A stretch of 64,000 nucleotides of DNA from Candidatus Mailhella excrementigallinarum (GCA_944324075.1 CALUUZ010000010.1:1-64000); one strand, 5' to 3'. Shown: positions 18,648-27,481, counted from the stretch's first letter. Numbers and translations: made by a program. Notes: a model not told the origin generated them from the letters alone.

Positions 18648-18934
18648 TCACAGTTCATCATCCGATGTATCCGCAACAATAAAGCTGTCGCGCTGTTCGC
18701 ATTTCGGAAGCGGCGGGGCTGTGTCTCGCTTTTGGGCTTTTCGGTCTTCCCTCTGCCGTCTGGCCTCGGTCAGATCGAAGCCGCGTTTCTTCATCCGCTC
18801 CAGCGTCGGGGCAAGTGTGAAAATGGCCTGCTTCACGGTCATGGCGCGGTTTACGTCCAGCGTGACGACGGCGCGGGTTTGAGCCTGGCGAACTCCTGTC
18901 GGATTTCCTTCAGTTGGCTGGCTGCGATGCTCAT
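18648..18934 (-). pseudogene. Small element gene interrupted by a frameshift
   Basis: ATG 18934 has a strong ribosome site (AGGAG, eight bases upstream) and starts MSIAASQLKEIRQEFA. That frame stops at 18851, but the adjacent frame continues without a stop with TRAVVTLDVNRAMTVKQ and ends at 18648. A one-base shift near 18885 would restore a protein of about 95 residues rich in Lys, Arg and Glu. I do not recognise the family. Position beside the ATPase and integrase remnants suggests an element-borne gene that has decayed. A sequencing error would be the alternative explanation. Confidence 0.45.
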
Positions 18935-19183
18935 GGTGGTTTCTCCTGCGATTAACGGGCATGTCCCCGGTTTTGTCTTCTGCCTTTGGCGGTCAAGCGA
19001 CACGCTTGCCCACTGGTTTACGCAGTAAACCAGTTCGGCCTGCTGGTGGGCTTCCTCTACCTGACGCTCTCGCTCCTGCTGTTCTTCCTCCTCCCGCTGC
19101 CGCTGTTCCTCCTTTTCCTGAAGGAATGCGGCATGGAGCGGCATGATTTCCGGTGGAGGGTGAACTCCCGGCATTCCTCCAGT
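18935..19183 (-). other. Residual element sequence with Glu/Gln-rich coil
   Basis: An open minus-strand stretch encodes a highly charged run (EKEEQRQREEEEQQERERQ) typical of a coiled coil, without its own clear start. A different frame near 19180-19230 reads QQGRDFQDELEECREFT, probably the displaced tail of the ATPase to the right. I read it as the decayed 3' part of that gene. Confidence 0.3.
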
Positions 19184-19716
19184 TCATCCTGAAAGTCCCG
19201 CCCCTGTTGCATCAGGCTGCGCATATTGTGGGCATTGACTTCCTGCTGTGGACAAATCCGGCATGGCGCACGGCTGCAAGTCCGGCGTGATGAGTGAAAG
19301 GTTTTTCAGCGCCTGCGGCGGGATGGCCATACCGCCAACAAGGGAGGACAAACGGCTCTGCATGGAAGTGGCCGGCATTTCTCCGTCCACATAGAGCGTC
19401 TTTTTGGGCATGGGCGCGCGACAGTTGAACACCGCTCCGCCGGAAGCAACGGCCACGGCCACACTTAGAGCGGCAAAGGTTTTGCCCACACCTCGCGGGG
19501 CGTAAAGGTAACCCCGGTCAGGTATCTGCATGGACAGGAACTCGCTCATGTCCAGAGCGACAAGACCATGCTGTTTTGTCAGGGCTGATTCAAGTTGCGA
19601 ACGAACCACCTCAATGCTTTCAATCTGGTGAAGATCATTGAAATCAGTGCCGTTCCCGCTGGTGAATTGGGGCAGTACAAGTTGAGCGTTTGCAAGTCTG
19701 GCCGCTTCCTTGCTGA
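19184..19716 (-). pseudogene. Remnant of a replication-type AAA ATPase with Toprim tail
   Basis: From the junction at about 19716 the frame encodes ANAQLVLPQFTSGNGTDFNDLHQ, typical of the end of the Toprim-like region in element primase-helicases, then YAPRGVGKT (Walker A) and TLYVDGEMP, as in RepA/AAA_25-type helicases of integrative elements. The N-terminal primase part is missing, and the C-terminus loses frame near 19260 (PCAMPDLST, then unrelated sequence). The fragment is fused in frame to the integrase remnant upstream. The original role was probably replication of the integrative element. It is very unlikely to be functional. Confidence 0.6.
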
Positions 19717-20713
19717 AACCCATGCGGCGGATACCATTCAAAAGCGCCATATCGGAAATACATTGCGAGGCTGAATGCCGTCCCGGAAAGCACAGTTCGC
19801 CTGTACCTGTGAGCAGATGCAGTGCGCGGAGAAGTTTGACCGCCTGAGTAGGCAGGGGCACGGCATGGGCAATGCGCATTTTCATGCCGCCGCCAGCCGC
19901 CATCCTTGGCGTTTTCTCTTCTGGCGGCAGGCACAATCCAGAGCGCCTTGTCCAGATCAATCCCGGATCACCTGCCGCCGCGAAGCTCGGCACTCCGCAA
20001 GGCCAGATAGGGCAGAATCTTGAGGGCATAACCGACAACGGCTCCGCCCTGGTATTCGTCTATGCAGCGCAGGAGATGGGATCGGTGATGGTGGCATGGT
20101 GCTTTGTCTGGATTGGCTTGAGGACTTCCTTGAGGCCGTCAGCCGGATTGAAAACGATATAGCCGCAAGTTCTGGCAAAGCGGCATATTTGTCCGGCGGT
20201 TTCGGCCAGCTTGTGCGCTGTGACCGAATGTCCTGCGGCCTCAACCGGCCTGATTGCGTTCAGAATATCGGCAGGCACCAGTTTACTGATGGGCTTATCG
20301 CCAATCCGTTCATTGAGCAGGGAAATGAGCCACTGTTTTTTCTTGATATTGGCCGCCGCGTAGGAATCCTGCTTGGTGGCGAACCATTCCTAGGCGACAA
20401 CGGCGAACGTCAACGCCTGTTCACGCGCCGCCGCTTCGGCTTCTTCCTTGGCGGCTTTTTTCTGAGCGCCTGGGTCAATGTCGTTGGCAAGCAGTTCCTT
20501 GGCCCTGTCCCGCTTGCGGCGCGCGTCCTTCAGGGAGACGGCGGGATACGCGCCAAAGCTGAGCGTCTTTCTTTTTCCGGCATAGCGGTAATCCATCCGC
20601 CATAATTTTCCGCCGGAAACGGAGAGGTAGAGGCACAAGCCCTCAGAGTCGGCCAGTTTTGTCGGAGTACCGTCAGACTTCAAATTGCGGAGCGCAGTAC
20701 CGATGAGTGGCAT
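19717..20713 (-). pseudogene. Decayed P4-type tyrosine integrase
   Basis: ATG 20713 starts a DUF4102 domain (MPLIGTALRNLKSDGTPTKL...GKLWRMDYRYAGKRKTL) typical of tRNA-targeting integrases. The frame meets an amber codon at 20392-20390, after which it continues EWFATKQDSYAAANIKKK and LKPIQTKHHATITDP (core-binding domain) to 20060. A frameshift leads to LLRCIDEYQGGAVVGYALKILP plus the box I Arg in LALRSAE, and another leads to HAVPLPTQAVKLLRALHLLTG. The protein stops being integrase after LLNGIRRMG at about 19717; the His-x-x-Arg and Tyr boxes are gone. It starts about 200 bases from the 3' end of tRNA-Leu, as expected for an element inserted there. Confidence 0.8.
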
Positions 20714-20869
20714 GGCTGAAATCCTTTGCTGGCAAGGGGTTGCAGGGTGACGGTATTTTTCGGGCTCGTTTCCTCCATGTCGGCTCATACCGCTGCAAAT
20801 ACCGTCATTTTTGCTGGTTATCCCCGTTTCCCACGCCACCTCGCTGGACATTCCATTGCCCCAAAAGCC

Positions 20870-20904
20870 AAGTCCCGCAAGGCTTTTTGAACCTTGCGGG
20901 ACTT
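20870..20904 (-). terminator. Hairpin terminator of tRNA-Leu(CAG)
   Basis: On the minus strand, directly downstream of the tRNA, AAGTCCCGCAAGG and CCTTGCGGGACTT form a perfect 13-base stem around a 9-base loop, followed by GGCTTTTGG. This fits an intrinsic terminator, although the T-run is short. Confidence 0.65.
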
Positions 20905-20919
20905 GATTGGATTCTTGGT

Positions 20920-21006
20920 TGGTGCCGAAGGGGAGACTCGAACTCCCACTCCCTTGCGAGAACTAGACCCTGAACCTAGCGTGTCTACCAATTCCACCAC
21001 TTCGGC
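20920..21006 (-). tRNA. tRNA-Leu (anticodon CAG)
   Basis: 87 bases on the minus strand with acceptor GCCGAAG/CTTCGGC, discriminator A and encoded CCA. The anticodon arm is CTAGG-TTCAGGG-TCTAG with anticodon CAG. The long variable arm and GTAGACACGC D-arm context are class II leucine features. The TTCGAGTCTC T-arm is intact. The degraded integrase faces its 3' end, so this gene was probably the attachment site of the island. Confidence 0.95.
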
Positions 21007-21015
21007 GCGGACATT

Positions 21016-21044
21016 TATCTATCCGAACTTCCCCTTCTTGGCAA
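21016..21044 (-). promoter_or_regulatory. Promoter of tRNA-Leu(CAG)
   Basis: Minus strand: -35 TTGCCA (21044-21039), 17-base spacer, -10 TAGATA (21021-21016), with the tRNA starting 10 bases further on. The -35 is preceded by AAAAAATGC, the same extended element as at the other two tRNA genes in the window. Confidence 0.7.
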
Positions 21045-21052
21045 GCATTTTT

Positions 21053-21994
21053 TCATATATAAATATGGCAGGATACAATATGCCCCTGCTCCACCTCAAC
21101 GCTGGGGACAGGATTGGAGCAGCGGGACATCGCCCTGGGGCAGCGTTCCCTGAACAGACAGCCGGTTCCGCGCGCCGCAGGAGGTGGAACCGTTCCAGGG
21201 ATTGTGGGCAACCGTTTTATGTCAGGATTTCCGATATCCGGCAGGCAGGCCAGCAGCCCCTGGGCATAGGGATGCAGGGGGCGGGCAAAAAAATCGTCAT
21301 GAGAGGCGTGTTCGACAATCTCCCCGGCGTACATGACGGCGATATGATCTGCCACGTCGAATACCACTCCCAAATCATGCGTAATCAGGGCCATCCCCAT
21401 ATCTCGTTCTCTCGCCAGACGTTTGAGCAGAACCAGTATCTGCCCCTGAATGGTCACATCCAGGGCTGTGGTCGGCTCGTCAGCGATCAAAAACTCCGGA
21501 GAACACGCCAGCGCCATGGCGATCATAACCCGCTGCCGCAAACCGCCGGAAAGCTGATGAGGGTATTCACCCAGCCGCTCACCCGGAACGGGGAATCCCA
21601 CGGACATAAGAAGCTCCACCGCCCTTTCCCGTGCTTCTCTGCGGGAAATCCGCTCATGCTGCAACACCGCCTCCATCACTTGCCTGCCTATAGGGAGCAC
21701 TGGGTTAAGAGAGGTCATGGGCTCCTGAAAAATCATACCGATCTGTCTTCCTCTGACTGCGCACAACTCACGCTCACTCATGCCCGTCAGCCGGATATCG
21801 TTCAGGCGAACCTCCCCTTCAAGAATGCAGGCGTTTTCAGGTAACAGCCCCATCAACGCCAGGGCTGTCATACTTTTTCCGCAACCGGATTCTCCCACAA
21901 GGCACAGAGTTTCTCCTCGCCGCAGTAAAAAATTCACCCGGCGGACAATGGCTAAACCATCAATGGACACCGTCAGATCGCAAACTTCCAGCAC
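21053..21994 (-). CDS. Dipeptide/oligopeptide ABC transporter ATPase, DppD/OppD type
   Basis: A 313-residue ATPase that powers peptide or nickel-type import. Walker [10 protein letters not shown] near residue 37, Q-loop [10 protein letters not shown], signature LSGGLRQR, Walker [12 protein letters not shown] and H-loop ITHDLG are all present, and the C-terminal oligopeptide-type extension carries the Cys pattern [16 protein letters not shown] that can bind an Fe-S cluster. The start is ATG 21994, 31 bases after the crcB stop. Odd point: its usual partner DppF, permeases and binding protein are not adjacent; the tRNA promoter follows within 10 bases of its stop. The peptide-binding protein encoded at 52250-53869 is a possible distant partner, which is inference. 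Confidence 0.88.
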   Translation of the reverse strand: MLEVCDLTVSIDGLAIVRRVNFLLRRGETLCLVGESGCGKSMTALALMGLLPENACILEGEVRLNDIRLTGMSERELCAVRGRQIGMIFQEPMTSLNPVLPIGRQVMEAVLQHERISRREARERAVELLMSVGFPVPGERLGEYPHQLSGGLRQRVMIAMALACSPEFLIADEPTTALDVTIQGQILVLLKRLARERDMGMALITHDLGVVFDVADHIAVMYAGEIVEHASHDDFFARPLHPYAQGLLACLPDIGNPDIKRLPTIPGTVPPPAARGTGCLFRERCPRAMSRCSNPVPSVEVEQGHIVSCHIYI

Positions 21995-22025
21995 GCCGTC
22001 ACCTCACTGTCCCGACAAAAGCCAC

Positions 22026-22403
22026 TCAATTCAGCACATCAACAAGTTTCTGTCCGACCCGCAGACAGATCAGGCCGATCATGATCTGTCCTGTCATGTT
22101 GAAGAGGCCCGGCATCCACCGACTTTCCGCGAAAAGAATATGGATATCAAAAATAAAAGTGGAAAAAGTGGTGAAAGCCCCCATGAATCCGGTGAGCAGA
22201 ATCAGGCGCGCGGTGTCGCTGACCAACTCAAAATGATCGGCCAGCCCGACCGCAACGCCAAAAAGAAAGCACCCGACGGCATTGACCAGAAAAGTCCCCC
22301 AGGGAAAGGCTGCCCCGAACAGCCCCGTAACAAAAGAAGACAGCAGATAGCGGGTGACTGCGCCCATGGCTCCGGCCAATCCGATGAGAAGAATCATCCG
22401 CAC
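22026..22403 (-). CDS. crcB: Fluoride exporter channel CrcB/Fluc
   Basis: A 125-residue membrane protein with four hydrophobic segments. Family hallmarks are all visible: GAMGAVTRY near the N-terminus, FPWGTFLVNAVGCFLFG near residue 35, and GFMGAFTTFSTF near residue 72, which holds the Na+-site and Phe-box residues. It forms a dual-topology dimeric channel that releases fluoride. Its ATG at 22403 overlaps the 3' end of the alkyltransferase gene by 10 bases, so it is co-translated with that gene. I see no fluoride riboswitch ahead of the operon. Confidence 0.94.
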   Translation of the reverse strand: MRMILLIGLAGAMGAVTRYLLSSFVTGLFGAAFPWGTFLVNAVGCFLFGVAVGLADHFELVSDTARLILLTGFMGAFTTFSTFIFDIHILFAESRWMPGLFNMTGQIMIGLICLRVGQKLVDVLN

Positions 22404-22882
22404 TGTCCCCTCTCTGCCGCCCTTCTCTCCAGTTCAAGCAAATAGGTCTTGATATCCAGGCCGCCGCCGTAGCCGACCAGCCTGCCGTCCGCTCCAATGA
22501 CGCGATGGCAGGGAATGATGATCGCGACAGGATTGCGGTTGCTGGCCATTCCCACCGCCCTCGCTGCCCTGGTATTGCCGCAGACACGGGCGATTTCACC
22601 GTACGAACGGGTCTGACCATAAGGGATGCACCTGAGTTCTTTCCATACATTACACTGAAAAGCCGTACCCCGAGGGTTCAAAGGGAGATCAAACACTCGC
22701 AGTTTACCCTGAAAATAAGCCTCCAACTGCAGGATGGACTCATGCAGCAGGGGCGTTTCCTCCTGAACGGCCGTGCCGCGAAAGAATTCTCCAAAGCGCC
22801 GCTGCGTAATCGCTCCTTCTTCCTCTACCAGCGTCACACGACCAATCGGGGTTTCCAGGCCGAACCAATACGCACTGCCCAT
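22394..22882 (-). CDS. ogt: Methylated-DNA--protein-cysteine S-methyltransferase
   Basis: A 162-residue repair protein that transfers O6-alkyl groups from guanine to its own Cys125 in the active site IIIPCHRVIG. The Arg finger and helix-turn-helix region (RAARAVGMASNRNP) precede it. Length fits the Ogt class rather than the Ada fusion. I chose ATG 22882 (Met-Gly-Ser-Ala-Tyr) because the upstream extension reads as non-conserved sequence overlapping the spacer to the hydrogenase protease gene. It overlaps crcB by 10 bases downstream and sits 17 bases after the protease gene. Confidence 0.92.
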   Translation of the reverse strand: MGSAYWFGLETPIGRVTLVEEEGAITQRRFGEFFRGTAVQEETPLLHESILQLEAYFQGKLRVFDLPLNPRGTAFQCNVWKELRCIPYGQTRSYGEIARVCGNTRAARAVGMASNRNPVAIIIPCHRVIGADGRLVGYGGGLDIKTYLLELERRAAERGQCG

Positions 22883-22899
22883 GCAGACCTCCGCTGTCT

Positions 22900-23367
22900 T
22901 CAATCCGTCAGCCTGGCACGGATCTCCCGTCTGGCCAGCTCGAGAAAAGCGGGAAAATTTTCCTGAACGGCTGGGGAGAGCTCCATACTCCATGACGTGA
23001 AATCCTGCGGCTCCATGCCGATGATCACCAGACGAGGTCTCTTGCCGTGCAATCTTTCCGCCATATCCAGGGAATCAAGAAGATCGATGTCATGAATGGA
23101 CAACCTGCGGCTTTCATCGCGCACCAGCTGTTCCTCGCTCAAAAGATACAATGTTCCCGGTTCCTTCCCCGCATGGACAATATCCAGAATGAGCAGTTCC
23201 TCATACCCCTCGAACAGGTAAAAGATATCCTGGGTGAAGGTTCCTGCGTCCAGCAGCTTTACGGAAGGAGGCCAGACCTCTTCAAGCAGCTGCCGGACGG
23301 CGTGAACACCGACGCCATCGTCAGTAAGCAACAGATTGCCGATACCAAGCACCAGAATATTTTTCAT
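22900..23367 (-). CDS. [NiFe]-hydrogenase maturation protease, HyaD/HybD family
   Basis: A 155-residue endopeptidase that removes the C-terminal tail of the hydrogenase large subunit after nickel insertion. It opens with VLGIGNLLLTDDGVGVHAV, containing the nickel-binding Asp/Glu position, followed by LLDAGT and LLILDIVHAG with the second metal-binding Asp, and a later GMEPQDFTSWS. ATG 23367 is preceded by GAGGAAACA. The hydrogenase genes are not in this window; the protease heads a mixed operon with ogt, crcB and the dppD-like gene. Confidence 0.9.
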   Translation of the reverse strand: MKNILVLGIGNLLLTDDGVGVHAVRQLLEEVWPPSVKLLDAGTFTQDIFYLFEGYEELLILDIVHAGKEPGTLYLLSEEQLVRDESRRLSIHDIDLLDSLDMAERLHGKRPRLVIIGMEPQDFTSWSMELSPAVQENFPAFLELARREIRARLTD

Positions 23368-23561
23368 TGTTTCCTCACAATGCAGAGAATTGTGCCCCAT
23401 CGACGAAACAAGGGCAAGTCCGACGCGATCTCCGCCGGGGTAACCCTGTTTCTCGCTGCAGGAAGCCAGAGCCTGTCGCAGGACACCGGCAAAGTGAACA
23501 TGCTCTTGGAGTCGAACAGAAAGCTATTTCGCCTTTTGAGCATGTGAGAAACAGTGGACAC

Positions 23562-23581
23562 AGCCCCTAAAGATAGGGGCT
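23562..23581. terminator. Hairpin at the cls stop codon
   Basis: AGCCCCTA and TAGGGGCT form a perfect 8-base stem with an AAGA loop. The stem includes the cls stop codon (TAG, 23569-23567). No clear T-run follows on either strand, so termination is probable but not certain. Confidence 0.4.
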
Positions 23582-25045
23582 GAAAATCCAGGCCGCCGCA
23601 TTGCGAAGCTGACGCGGAAGCGACAGGTGTTTCAGTTCTTCCAAGGTTACTTCACGCGATCTTGCCAGAATGGCATCCGCATATTCTTCCAGCCGCATGC
23701 ACAGTTCGCGGGAGAACACTTCGACATTGAGCTCAAAATTCAGACTGAGACTGCGCGGGTCAAGATTCGTCGACCCCATGCACACATACACACCATCGAT
23801 CAGGAACAGCTTGGTATGCGCAAACGGGGGCGGCTGCCGGAACACGCGTACCCCGCTGTCCAAAAGGAGGGGCAAGGTTCTTTCTCCTGCCCAGCCGACA
23901 TAGGCATGATCAAGTTCTTCCGGCAGGATGACACGCACCTCCACCCCTCTTCCCGCCGCACAGGTAAAGGCGCTGAGCAATTCTCTGGTGGGGAGAAAAT
24001 ACGGAGTGAACACGGTTACCCTCCGCACCGCACAGCAGAGAATCCCGCACAGCAGGTCCTGCATGGGGTCATTGGGCGTACCGGGACCATCCATGACGAT
24101 GCGGGTATCCATATTTCCCGCCGGAGGCGGCAGCAGAAGTGCGCCTGTATCGTCCTGTCCGGTAACAAAGGCCCAATCCATCAGGAAAGCTTCCCTCAAA
24201 AGCCCGGCTATCGGTCCAGCGCACAGAAAATGCACATCCTGAATCCGCCGGAATTGCCGTTCGTCAAATCTCTCGCAGGACGGCACACCATGCAGATTGC
24301 CGTCTCCAATGTTCATCCCGCCGGTGAACGCGGTCCCGTCACAGACCAGCACCTTCCGGTGGTTGCGCAGATTAAGGGAAAAGTCGGGAGGAAACAGGCG
24401 CGGGGGAAGGAAGCCTTCCACCTTTACGCCGCCTCTGCGCAGATGCCTCCAGGCTGGAGAGAAAAAAGACCCCATGCCGTCCAGCAGTACGCGGACATCC
24501 ACACCTCTCCCGACAGCCGATGTCAGCGCCTCCGCAAAAACCTCCCCCGCCAGCCGCCCTTCAAAGATATAGGTGCAGAGAAAGACTTCCCGCTTTGCCC
24601 GGCGTATGGCTTCCAGCATGGCGGGATAAGCTTCGTCACCATTGAACAGGGGACGGACATCATTGCCGCCGAGCAGCGGCAGGGAACTCCTCTTGCCCTC
24701 CCCCACTCTGGCAAGGGCATCGCGAGCAAGCTCAACCGACGGAGCCTGAAACACCTCGTTTTTCCACAGATCGGCGTTCTCGGAAAGGAACCTGAGCCTG
24801 CGTGCGGCCCTGTCCCCCATCAGCCTGGCGGCTCTGCTGTCAACCCGGCTGATCCCGAACAGAAAATAGGCAAGAGACCCCGCAAACGGCAGCGATATGA
24901 TAGCAGCCGCCCAGCCCAGAGCGGACTGGGGGCGTCTGGCCTTCAGCAGGGCGTGAACCAGCGCCACGGCTGCGACTGTGTAGCCGAGGACGAAAAAAAC
25001 GGGGATTATCCACCCCCAGGGGAGGGACGCTGCATATTCCAGCAT
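23567..25045 (-). CDS. cls: Cardiolipin synthase
   Basis: A 492-residue membrane phospholipase-D-family enzyme that condenses two phosphatidylglycerol molecules. Two N-terminal membrane segments (residues 10-30 and 38-60, with GYTVAAVALVHALLKAR) are followed by two HKD motifs: HRKVLVCDGTAFTGG near residue 233 and HTKLFLIDGVYVCMGSTN near residue 410. The length is typical. ATG 25045 lies 13 bases after the stop of the small upstream gene, so it probably shares a transcript with the 86-residue protein and the deoxyribosyltransferase-like gene. A hairpin lies across its stop codon. Confidence 0.93.
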   Translation of the reverse strand: MLEYAASLPWGWIIPVFFVLGYTVAAVALVHALLKARRPQSALGWAAAIISLPFAGSLAYFLFGISRVDSRAARLMGDRAARRLRFLSENADLWKNEVFQAPSVELARDALARVGEGKRSSLPLLGGNDVRPLFNGDEAYPAMLEAIRRAKREVFLCTYIFEGRLAGEVFAEALTSAVGRGVDVRVLLDGMGSFFSPAWRHLRRGGVKVEGFLPPRLFPPDFSLNLRNHRKVLVCDGTAFTGGMNIGDGNLHGVPSCERFDERQFRRIQDVHFLCAGPIAGLLREAFLMDWAFVTGQDDTGALLLPPPAGNMDTRIVMDGPGTPNDPMQDLLCGILCCAVRRVTVFTPYFLPTRELLSAFTCAAGRGVEVRVILPEELDHAYVGWAGERTLPLLLDSGVRVFRQPPPFAHTKLFLIDGVYVCMGSTNLDPRSLSLNFELNVEVFSRELCMRLEEYADAILARSREVTLEELKHLSLPRQLRNAAAWIFSPYL

Positions 25046-25058
25046 GCGCTGAGCTCCA

Positions 25059-25319
25059 TCAGTAAAAGTAGCGCATCCCTTCTTCCGTCAGCTCAATGTC
25101 CTGCGTGATGGGATCGATGATGCGGCAATAGCCATAGTTCAGCCACATGTCGAGCGTATTCAGGAGATGATCGCGGCTGAATCCCTCCTGCACTGCCTCT
25201 TCAAGGATATGAGGAAAACGCCCGGCAGGCAGGGGGCGGGGAGAGCTTGCCACCCGCCTGGACAGCCATTCCCGTGTTTCTTCAAATGTGGCCGGAACCG
25301 TTTTTTTTCCTGTGGGCAT
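25059..25319 (-). CDS. Small conserved-looking hypothetical protein
   Basis: An 86-residue soluble protein without membrane segments. Its C-terminal half (HLLNTLDMWLNYGYCRIIDPITQDIELTEEGMRYFY, read in parts) looks like a small winged-helix or effector fold, with a possible wing around DPITQDIELTEEG. I do not recognise a named family. It is spaced 18 bases from the upstream and 13 bases from the downstream gene on the same strand, which supports a real gene in an operon with cls. Confidence 0.7.
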   Translation of the reverse strand: MPTGKKTVPATFEETREWLSRRVASSPRPLPAGRFPHILEEAVQEGFSRDHLLNTLDMWLNYGYCRIIDPITQDIELTEEGMRYFY

Positions 25320-25337
25320 ATATTCCTCTGAAAATTT

Positions 25338-25853
25338 TCATGACGATGACGCCTGCTCCCTTCCGGCGGACAGACGTTCACGGTACAGGGCCAGCAGGAC
25401 ATCCTCCGGCCGGCCTGTCCCGTCCGGCATCTTCCCCCGTTCGCCTGCAGCGTTTCGGAGCAGCGCCAGGGCCTCTTCAATCTGCTCCACCCATACCCGG
25501 CCCGCACCGTACAGCATGAGCCCCGGAGCTTCCAGCGGGCCACGGACACCCAGCACCGGCACACCGCAGCCCCAGGCAATCCCTACCTCCACCCCGGCAT
25601 CCTGCCCTGAAGCACCAAGATAGACAACGATATCCGCGTCACGACATGCCTGTTCGCAAAACGTGAACACTTCACCGCCGTGATCAGTATCCATCCATAC
25701 CCTTCGCTCCGCCGGAGCAAGGCCCTCAGGGGGCCTTGCCCTGGCTGTCCAGTCCAGAATTTCAAAATCCGGACCGCACAGCGCCCTGCCGAACAGGCGG
25801 ACAGCATGCAGATTTCTGAAGGAACTGGCAATATAGAGACGTATTGCACGCAT
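25338..25853 (-). CDS. Nucleoside 2-deoxyribosyltransferase-like protein
   Basis: A 171-residue protein with the family's N-terminal IYIASSFRN-like motif (RLYIASSFRNLHAVRLF), a central Asp pair (DADIVVYLGASGQDAGVEVG), and GIAWGCGVPVLGVRG, where the Gly-x-Glu/Asp region forms the catalytic pocket. Relatives cleave or exchange the base of deoxynucleosides or nucleotides; some DUF4406-type members are only structurally related, so the substrate is open. ATG 25853 lies 21 bases beyond the argH stop, so it may be transcribed from the arg operon. Confidence 0.75.
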   Translation of the reverse strand: MRAIRLYIASSFRNLHAVRLFGRALCGPDFEILDWTARARPPEGLAPAERRVWMDTDHGGEVFTFCEQACRDADIVVYLGASGQDAGVEVGIAWGCGVPVLGVRGPLEAPGLMLYGAGRVWVEQIEEALALLRNAAGERGKMPDGTGRPEDVLLALYRERLSAGREQASSS

Positions 25854-25874
25854 GAGCGCTTCTTTCTGGAACGA

Positions 25875-27287
25875 TTAACATCGGTTTCCATGTTCCTCCC
25901 ACGCCAGCGGCGTGGAAAGCCATGCATCCAGAGCCTCCATCTGGAGGCTTACGGGTTCAGGCCCGGTGCCTCCGGGCGTATTGCGCCGCCGCACGGCGGT
26001 ATCATAATCCAGTACGGCATATACATCCTCTTCAATCAGAGGCGAGAGCGAGCGCAGTTCATCCAGAGAAAGCGCCTCCAGCCCTGTCCCCTTCTCCTCG
26101 GCCAGGGCCACAGCCCGGCCCGTGACGTGATGGGCCTCACGGAAGGGCATACCCCGGGTGGCAAGATAATCGGCCAGTTCCGTCGCGTTCAAAAAGCCTG
26201 CGCCAAGCGCACGACGCATCCGCGCGGGGTTGAAGGCAGTGGCCTGAAGCATGTCCGCCATGAGTGCAAGGGAGTCCCGCACCGTCCTGTCCGTATCGAG
26301 GAAAGGTATCTTGTCTTCCTGCAGATCCCGATTATAGGTCAGCGGGATGCCCTTGAGCGTGGTCAGAAGATTGATGAGGTTGCCATAAGCCCTCCCCGTC
26401 TTGCCCCGCATGATCTCCGCCACATCGGGATTCTTTTTCTGCGGCATGATTGAGGAGCCGGTGGAGTGGGCATCGGAAAGAGTGACAAAGCCGAACTGAG
26501 GATTCGCCCACCAGATGAGTTCCTCACAGAACCGGGAAAGGTGAGCCATGGTCACGCTGCCGCAAAACAGGGCCTCAAGAGCGAAATCCCTGTCAGCCAC
26601 AGCGTCCATGCTGTTGGAAAATATGCCGTACATGCCCAACTGCTCCGCCACAAAGGAAGGATCCAGCGGATAGGTGGTTCCCGCGAGAGCCGCCGCGCCC
26701 AGCGGACTGATCCGCGTGCGCTTTTCACAGTCGGCCATTCGCTCGACATCCCGTCTGAACATCCAGGCGTAGGCCAGCAGATGATGCGCCAGGCTGACGG
26801 GCTGGGCGGGCTGCATGTGCGTACAGCCCGGCAGCAGCACATCGGCATTGGCACGAGCCTGTTTGAGGTAAACGCCGCACAGCCTGCGCGCGAGGAGCAT
26901 CCAGCGGCGCAGACTGTCAGAAACGAAAAGCCGGAAGTCCAGACAGACCTGATCGTTACGGCTGCGGCCGGTGTGGAGTTTTTTCCCTACTTCACCCACA
27001 ATTTCCGTCAGGCGGGTTTCGATGTTCATATGCACATCTTCCAGCTCCTGCCGCCAGGGAAAAGTCCCCGCCTCAATTTCAGCACGTACCTGATCCAGGC
27101 CTGAAAGAAGCTGCTCTGCCTCGGCGGACGAAATTACCCCCTGCCTGCCGAGCATGGCTGCGTGGGCTTTGGAACCGGCGATATCCTGAGCGTAAAGCTC
27201 AGCGTCGAAAGAAATGGACTCGGTATAGTTTTCCACCGCACCGCTGGTGCGCTCCTTGAACCGGCCGCCCCAAGGTTTATCGGACAT
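25875..27287 (-). CDS. argH: Argininosuccinate lyase
   Basis: A 470-residue enzyme that splits argininosuccinate to arginine and fumarate, the last step of arginine synthesis. The start [10 protein letters not shown] is the family N-terminus, and the signature [12 protein letters not shown] (flexible catalytic loop with the catalytic Ser) is at about residue 278. [10 protein letters not shown] and [15 protein letters not shown], with the catalytic His, are also intact. It lies downstream of argG, but separated by 194 bases with several hairpins, which is unusually long for neighbouring arg genes. Confidence 0.97.
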   Translation of the reverse strand: MSDKPWGGRFKERTSGAVENYTESISFDAELYAQDIAGSKAHAAMLGRQGVISSAEAEQLLSGLDQVRAEIEAGTFPWRQELEDVHMNIETRLTEIVGEVGKKLHTGRSRNDQVCLDFRLFVSDSLRRWMLLARRLCGVYLKQARANADVLLPGCTHMQPAQPVSLAHHLLAYAWMFRRDVERMADCEKRTRISPLGAAALAGTTYPLDPSFVAEQLGMYGIFSNSMDAVADRDFALEALFCGSVTMAHLSRFCEELIWWANPQFGFVTLSDAHSTGSSIMPQKKNPDVAEIMRGKTGRAYGNLINLLTTLKGIPLTYNRDLQEDKIPFLDTDRTVRDSLALMADMLQATAFNPARMRRALGAGFLNATELADYLATRGMPFREAHHVTGRAVALAEEKGTGLEALSLDELRSLSPLIEEDVYAVLDYDTAVRRRNTPGGTGPEPVSLQMEALDAWLSTPLAWEEHGNRC

Positions 27288-27481
27288 GTGCTGTTCCTCA
27301 TGCGGAGCACTGCTCCGCCGGACTGAAGGGAAAATGACAGGTGCGGAGGAGGCAGGTCCCTCCTCCGCAATATCCCGGGCTGTACAGGTATTTCCGAATG
27401 ACGGAACGCCCGGAAGCTACACCGCCGGGCCAGGTCCGCGCCTGACGGCTGGCACTCCGAAACATTTCATGTTGCGGAGCG
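27288..27481. repeat. Hairpin-rich spacer between argG and argH
   Basis: Several inverted repeats are packed into 194 bases: GCGGAGC-ACT-GCTCCGC near 27302-27318, GCGGAGGAGG/CCTCCTCCGC at 27343-27368, GCCCGG/CCGGGC near 27409-27430, and the 26-base element at 27455-27480 just after the argG stop. None has a clean T-run. The spacer may stabilise or attenuate the transcript, or carry inserted repeats. Confidence 0.6.
27455..27480. repeat. 26-base dispersed palindromic repeat, copy 1
   Basis: The element begins CTCCGAAACA, has centre TTTCA and ends TGTTGCGGAGC; its arms pair with one mismatch. An identical copy is at 57754-57779, 30 kb away. Identity over 26 bases in unrelated spacers indicates a repeat family rather than chance. 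Confidence 0.75.

Noticed and set aside
23368-23561. Possible fluoride riboswitch for the crcB operon
   Set aside because: I searched the spacer by eye for the crcB-motif pattern and saw no matching stems or conserved loops.
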